From Pontiellaceae bacterium B12227 (lineage in GTDB: Bacteria > Verrucomicrobiota > Kiritimatiellia > Kiritimatiellales > Pontiellaceae): a stretch of DNA of 64,000 bases. Of this stretch, positions 61,404-64,000 are shown piece after piece. The stretch is from contig JAROAZ010000003.1 in NCBI GenBank assembly GCA_029432775.1, positions 206,222 to 270,221 of the forward strand, written 5' to 3'. The notes under the pieces were generated by a model. It did no database searches, was not told where the DNA came from, and saw only the letters and a program-made list of their open reading frames with translations. The translations under genes were made by a program, and so were the position numbers. The first letter of the stretch is position 1; each line of letters opens with the position of its first letter.

Positions 61404-62564
61404 TTATTTTTTTACGGCTTTAATGATGGCCTTGGCAGCGAATTCGAGGTGGTCGACAAGGTGGGCGAGGGTGATGCTGATGCGTAGGCGCGCCGTACCG
61501 GCCGGAACCGTCGGCGGGCGGATGGCGGCGCAGATGATGCCCTGCTCTCGGAGCTGCTGCGAAAGGGCGAGCGCCTTTTCATTGTCGCCGATGGCGATCG
61601 GAATGATCTGGCTCTGGCTGTCCATGGTGTCGAGCCCGCCGGCGTGGAGCAGGCCGCGGAAGTAGTCGGCATTCGCCTGCAGAATATATCCAAGCCTCGG
61701 AGAGGCTTCAAAAACATCCATGGCGCCGAGCGCCGCGCCGATGACGGCCGGGGGCGGGGCGGTGGTATAGATAAAGGCGCGTGACGAATGGACCAGCAGT
61801 TTCCGAAGGTTGGAAGTGCAGGCCACATAGCCACCATAGCCAGCCATCGCTTTACTCATGGTGCCCATCGAAACGGTCACGGCCTTTTCCTGTCCAAGCT
61901 CTCGAACCAGCCCGGCGCCGTTGGGCCCGAAGGTTCCGGTGCTGTGGGCTTCGTCGACCATCAGCATGGCTTCATAGTTGGAGGCCAGTTCGGCGATCTC
62001 TTTTAACGGCGCAATGTCGCCATCCATACTGAAAACGGATTCGGTGATGATCAGTTTCCGACCCTTGGAATCGGCATATTGCTGCAGTCGTTTTTCCAAT
62101 GCCTGGACATCGTTATGCGCCCAGCGGACAAGCTTGGCGCCGGAGAGTTTGCAGGCGTCGATCATGCTGGCGTGCACCAGTTTGTCGGCAAAGATCAGAT
62201 CGTCGCGGCCGGCAAGAACGGTAATGGTGCCCGCGTTGGCCATATAGCCGGAGCCGAAGACGAGGGCGGACTCGTATCCTTTTTCTTTGGCAATCCGTGC
62301 TTCCAGCTCCTCGTGAATCGGTAGGGTGCCGGTCACGAGCCGCGAGGCAGTGGAGCCGATACCGTATTGGTCGAGCGCCTCCCGTGCGCGGTCCATCACA
62401 TGACGGTGGCGCCCGAGGTCGAGATAGTCGTTGCTGGAAAAGTTGAGTACCTCTTTGCCGTCGACCTTAATGACGCCGCCGACTTCGGGATAAACCCGCG
62501 CCGCGCGTTCGAGTCCGTTGTTTTTGGCTTCGTCCAGTTGCTGTGTAATCCAGTTTTCGTTCAT
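61404..62564 (-). CDS. bioF: 8-amino-7-oxononanoate synthase
   Basis: PLP enzyme condensing pimeloyl-ACP and alanine to KAPA. The 386 residues show NFSSNDYLDLGRH, GSTASRLVTGTLPIHEELE, VFGSGYMANAGTI, VDEAHSTGTFG (Asp204, His207) and PLP Lys238 in SMGTMSKAMAGYGGY. The ATG at 62564 has GGAGAAAG about nine bases upstream; a longer open frame to 62867 translates intergenic sequence. Its closeness to bioH fits biotin synthesis rather than a lipid-forming alpha-oxoamine synthase. A one-mismatch palindrome is at 61801 and another at 62056. Confidence 0.92.
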   Translation of the reverse strand: MNENWITQQLDEAKNNGLERAARVYPEVGGVIKVDGKEVLNFSSNDYLDLGRHRHVMDRAREALDQYGIGSTASRLVTGTLPIHEELEARIAKEKGYESALVFGSGYMANAGTITVLAGRDDLIFADKLVHASMIDACKLSGAKLVRWAHNDVQALEKRLQQYADSKGRKLIITESVFSMDGDIAPLKEIAELASNYEAMLMVDEAHSTGTFGPNGAGLVRELGQEKAVTVSMGTMSKAMAGYGGYVACTSNLRKLLVHSSRAFIYTTAPPPAVIGAALGAMDVFEASPRLGYILQANADYFRGLLHAGGLDTMDSQSQIIPIAIGDNEKALALSQQLREQGIICAAIRPPTVPAGTARLRISITLAHLVDHLEFAAKAIIKAVKK

Positions 62565-62698
62565 CGCGGCACTTTCTCCAACTTGCGGAATCGGCGCAAC
62601 CCGCAAATCATACTTTGTAATGTGGAGATTATTGCGGACATCATAGCCCATATTATGCAATCTTTTAGAGATCGTATTGATATTGCAGGAGCTTAGTG

Positions 62699-64000
62699 AT
62701 GAAGAGAACAATGATTTTCGGAGCAATCTGTTTGTTTGCGAGTGTCGCATTTGCAGCTGAGCTGACCGATCCCGGAACCTACAGCGAAACCGGGTATAAA
62801 CCGGGTACTCCCGCGCCTCTTGGCCATTATGTTCCCACGGCGGGAGCCACCGCACCCGTTCCGGCACCGCCGGGATATTATATCGATGTCACAGGCGCAT
62901 CGGCCGCCACCCAGCAAACTCCGCCAGGAACCTATGCCATTGGTGGAGCAAGCGCGCCCATCCCGGCACCGGTTGGAACCTATGTCAGCACAACCGGAGC
63001 CAGCGGCGCAACCGCCGCGCATCCGGGCACCTATGTTCCGACCGAAGGTGCAACATCGGCTCTACTGGTGCAGCCCGGGTATTATGTCTCCACGTCGGGG
63101 GCATCGGAGCAGACGCCTGCTCAACCGGGCACCTATGTTCCGACTGCGGGGGCAACGGTTGCATTCCTGTGTCCGGCGGGAACCACCTCATATGTGGCCA
63201 GTGTTGCTTGCCGGATTATCGACTCTGCGGTTTCGAATGAACCTCCTGAAATTGTCGGGCCCCAATTTGTCTGGCTCGACGAAAGCCCCGTCGTGTTGAA
63301 CGACGCATCATCGCCGACGTCCTTCACTTTCACTGTCCAAAATGTCTCGACCGATTTGGCGGCTACGCATGAACTGACCTCGGTTACCATTCTTTCCGGC
63401 GCTTTTGTTGGAGCCGATGCTACCAGGTTTTTTGTCTCCAATAGTTTTCCTATCACGCTCTTCGAAGGGCAAACGCAGGATTTGAACGTGACCTTTTCCG
63501 GATCAACCGAACCAGCGGTCAATGCACAGCTTGCGCTGATAACTGACCAATATGCATCGATCGGCCAGACGGGGGAAACACAGACTATTTATATCGAGGC
63601 CGGGGGAGCCCCGGAATGGACAGATCCCGGAACGTACAGCGAAACGGGGTATAAACCGGGGATTCCTGCTTCGGTTGGTCACTATGTTCCGTATCGGGGA
63701 GCCACCAATCAAATCCCGGCTTCGCCCGGTTATTATGTGCCTAGTGAAGGCGCCTCCGCACAAATTCCTGCTCCGATCGGTAAATACGCGTCCGCATTTG
63801 GCCAAAGCGTGGCCTATAACGCACCGCCTGGGACGTATACCCCGACAATCGGGACAGCGAGCTTGTTCGTGGCCGAACCCGGATTTTATGCGCCCGGAGG
63901 AGGGGATCACCAAATTCCTGCCTCGCCTGGTTATTATGTGCCCCGTACAGCCATGAGTAGTCAAATTCCGGCTTCGGTTGGTTACTATGTTCCACATCAG
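62699..64000 (+). CDS. Exported protein of 17-residue PGxYVP repeats, 3' end outside window
   Basis: An open frame of 434 codons running off the window, with AGGAG eight bases before the ATG. A signal peptide (cleavage after AFAA about residue 20) precedes two repeat blocks (residues about 24-162 and 308-434). They are made of 16-18 residue units of the form PxGxYVPxxGAxxxxPA, with anchor glycines at 27, 42, 59, 77, 93, 110, 127, 144 and 161, then at 311, 327, 344, 361, 378, 395, 411 and 428. Both blocks open with the same DPGTYSETGYKPG. An Ig-like beta domain (about 183-302) separates them. Probably surface-exposed; I know no function. Confidence 0.85.
   Translation, partial: MKRTMIFGAICLFASVAFAAELTDPGTYSETGYKPGTPAPLGHYVPTAGATAPVPAPPGYYIDVTGASAATQQTPPGTYAIGGASAPIPAPVGTYVSTTGASGATAAHPGTYVPTEGATSALLVQPGYYVSTSGASEQTPAQPGTYVPTAGATVAFLCPAGTTSYVASVACRIIDSAVSNEPPEIVGPQFVWLDESPVVLNDASSPTSFTFTVQNVSTDLAATHELTSVTILSGAFVGADATRFFVSNSFPITLFEGQTQDLNVTFSGSTEPAVNAQLALITDQYASIGQTGETQTIYIEAGGAPEWTDPGTYSETGYKPGIPASVGHYVPYRGATNQIPASPGYYVPSEGASAQIPAPIGKYASAFGQSVAYNAPPGTYTPTIGTASLFVAEPGFYAPGGGDHQIPASPGYYVPRTAMSSQIPASVGYYVPHQ

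Larger units (their letters stand above)
1629..62070. repeat. Interspersed 15-bp palindrome family TTCCRRNNNYYGGAA
   Basis: Exact TTCCA-N5-TGGAA copies start at 1629, 6741, 14562, 14748, 15912, 20763, 39680, 39707, 42429, 43429, 46433, 48195, 50955, 53288, 60621 and 60864. In all 16 the central five bases begin with a purine and end with a pyrimidine. Twelve more fit TTCCRRNNNYYGGAA with one change at position 5 or 11: 6771, 11726, 11927, 20697, 21258, 36332, 38751, 38966, 38994, 50986, 61801 and 62056. Fifteen of the 16 exact copies are inside genes: seven read as FQxLE, seven as Pxx(G) and one as SNLWK. Flanking bases are not conserved. A 10-base match is expected about 0.06 times per 64 kb by chance. 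This looks like a dimeric protein-binding site rather than a mobile repeat. Confidence 0.9.

Noticed and set aside
63133..63997. Open frames on the minus strand opposite the PGxYVP repeat gene
   Set aside because: The repeats make several frames open at once. Only the plus-strand frame has a signal peptide, a good AGGAG site and regular repeats.

Overview
The window is a dense bacterial chromosome segment of moderately high GC with about 59 protein genes. No rRNA, tRNA, CRISPR array, transposase or phage gene was seen. My best guess is a Gram-negative member of the PVC group, such as Kiritimatiellota or Verrucomicrobiota. This is inference. It rests on outer-membrane proteins, a Bacteroidetes/PVC-type succinate dehydrogenase flavoprotein, an expanded moxR-bat locus, and abundant dispersed palindromes with GxxExxY and DUF1016 nucleases.

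Layout. 1-6.1 kb: TCA-cycle operon sdhA(partial)-sdhB-sucC-sucD-gltA ending at a strong terminator. 6.1-13.8 kb: membrane protein, thiol peroxidase, hisB, a TauE-type permease, hisH, a hybrid sensor kinase and several unknowns. 13.8-22.9 kb: a minus-strand moxR-DUF58-batA-batB-batC-batD-batE operon with a GxxExxY nuclease cassette between batB and batC. 23.0-37.0 kb: uspA, then two divergent operons. One is a ketoacyl synthase, two sensor kinases and a Fis-type HTH. The other is a FadL-type porin, a receiver fused to a degenerate kinase, and a VAO-type flavoprotein. An SDR, PlsY and an acyltransferase-aminotransferase fusion follow. Much of this block looks AT-richer and lacks the genome's commonest palindrome.

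37.1-51.3 kb: RdgC-like protein; a biotin cluster (bioD, a DUF1016 nuclease, bioA, a TonB-dependent receptor); an esterase-alcohol dehydrogenase pair; a four-gene AAA-RloB-SNF2-SWIM cassette resembling AbiL-type phage defence; and bioC. 51.4-58.2 kb: overlapping mscS-pfk-DUF432-like-mscS-corA, then a CNNM-type protein and a DUF2490-like protein. 58.2-62.6 kb: bioF-bioH followed by a RimB-like protease, RimK and a desuccinylase-like amidohydrolase. 62.7-64 kb: an exported protein of about 17-residue PGxYVP repeats that runs off the end.

Two repeat systems cut across everything. (1) A 15-bp interspersed palindrome, TTCCRRNNNYYGGAA, occurs at least 28 times, nearly always inside genes and in all three reading frames. 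It looks like a DNA-level signal. (2) Imperfect palindromes whose arms are built from 8-10 bp periodic units lie between operon genes. One is read in frame within bioD, and one has its arms split around the GxxExxY nuclease gene with one arm supplying the batC start. Together with the nuclease they look like a palindrome-associated mobile system.
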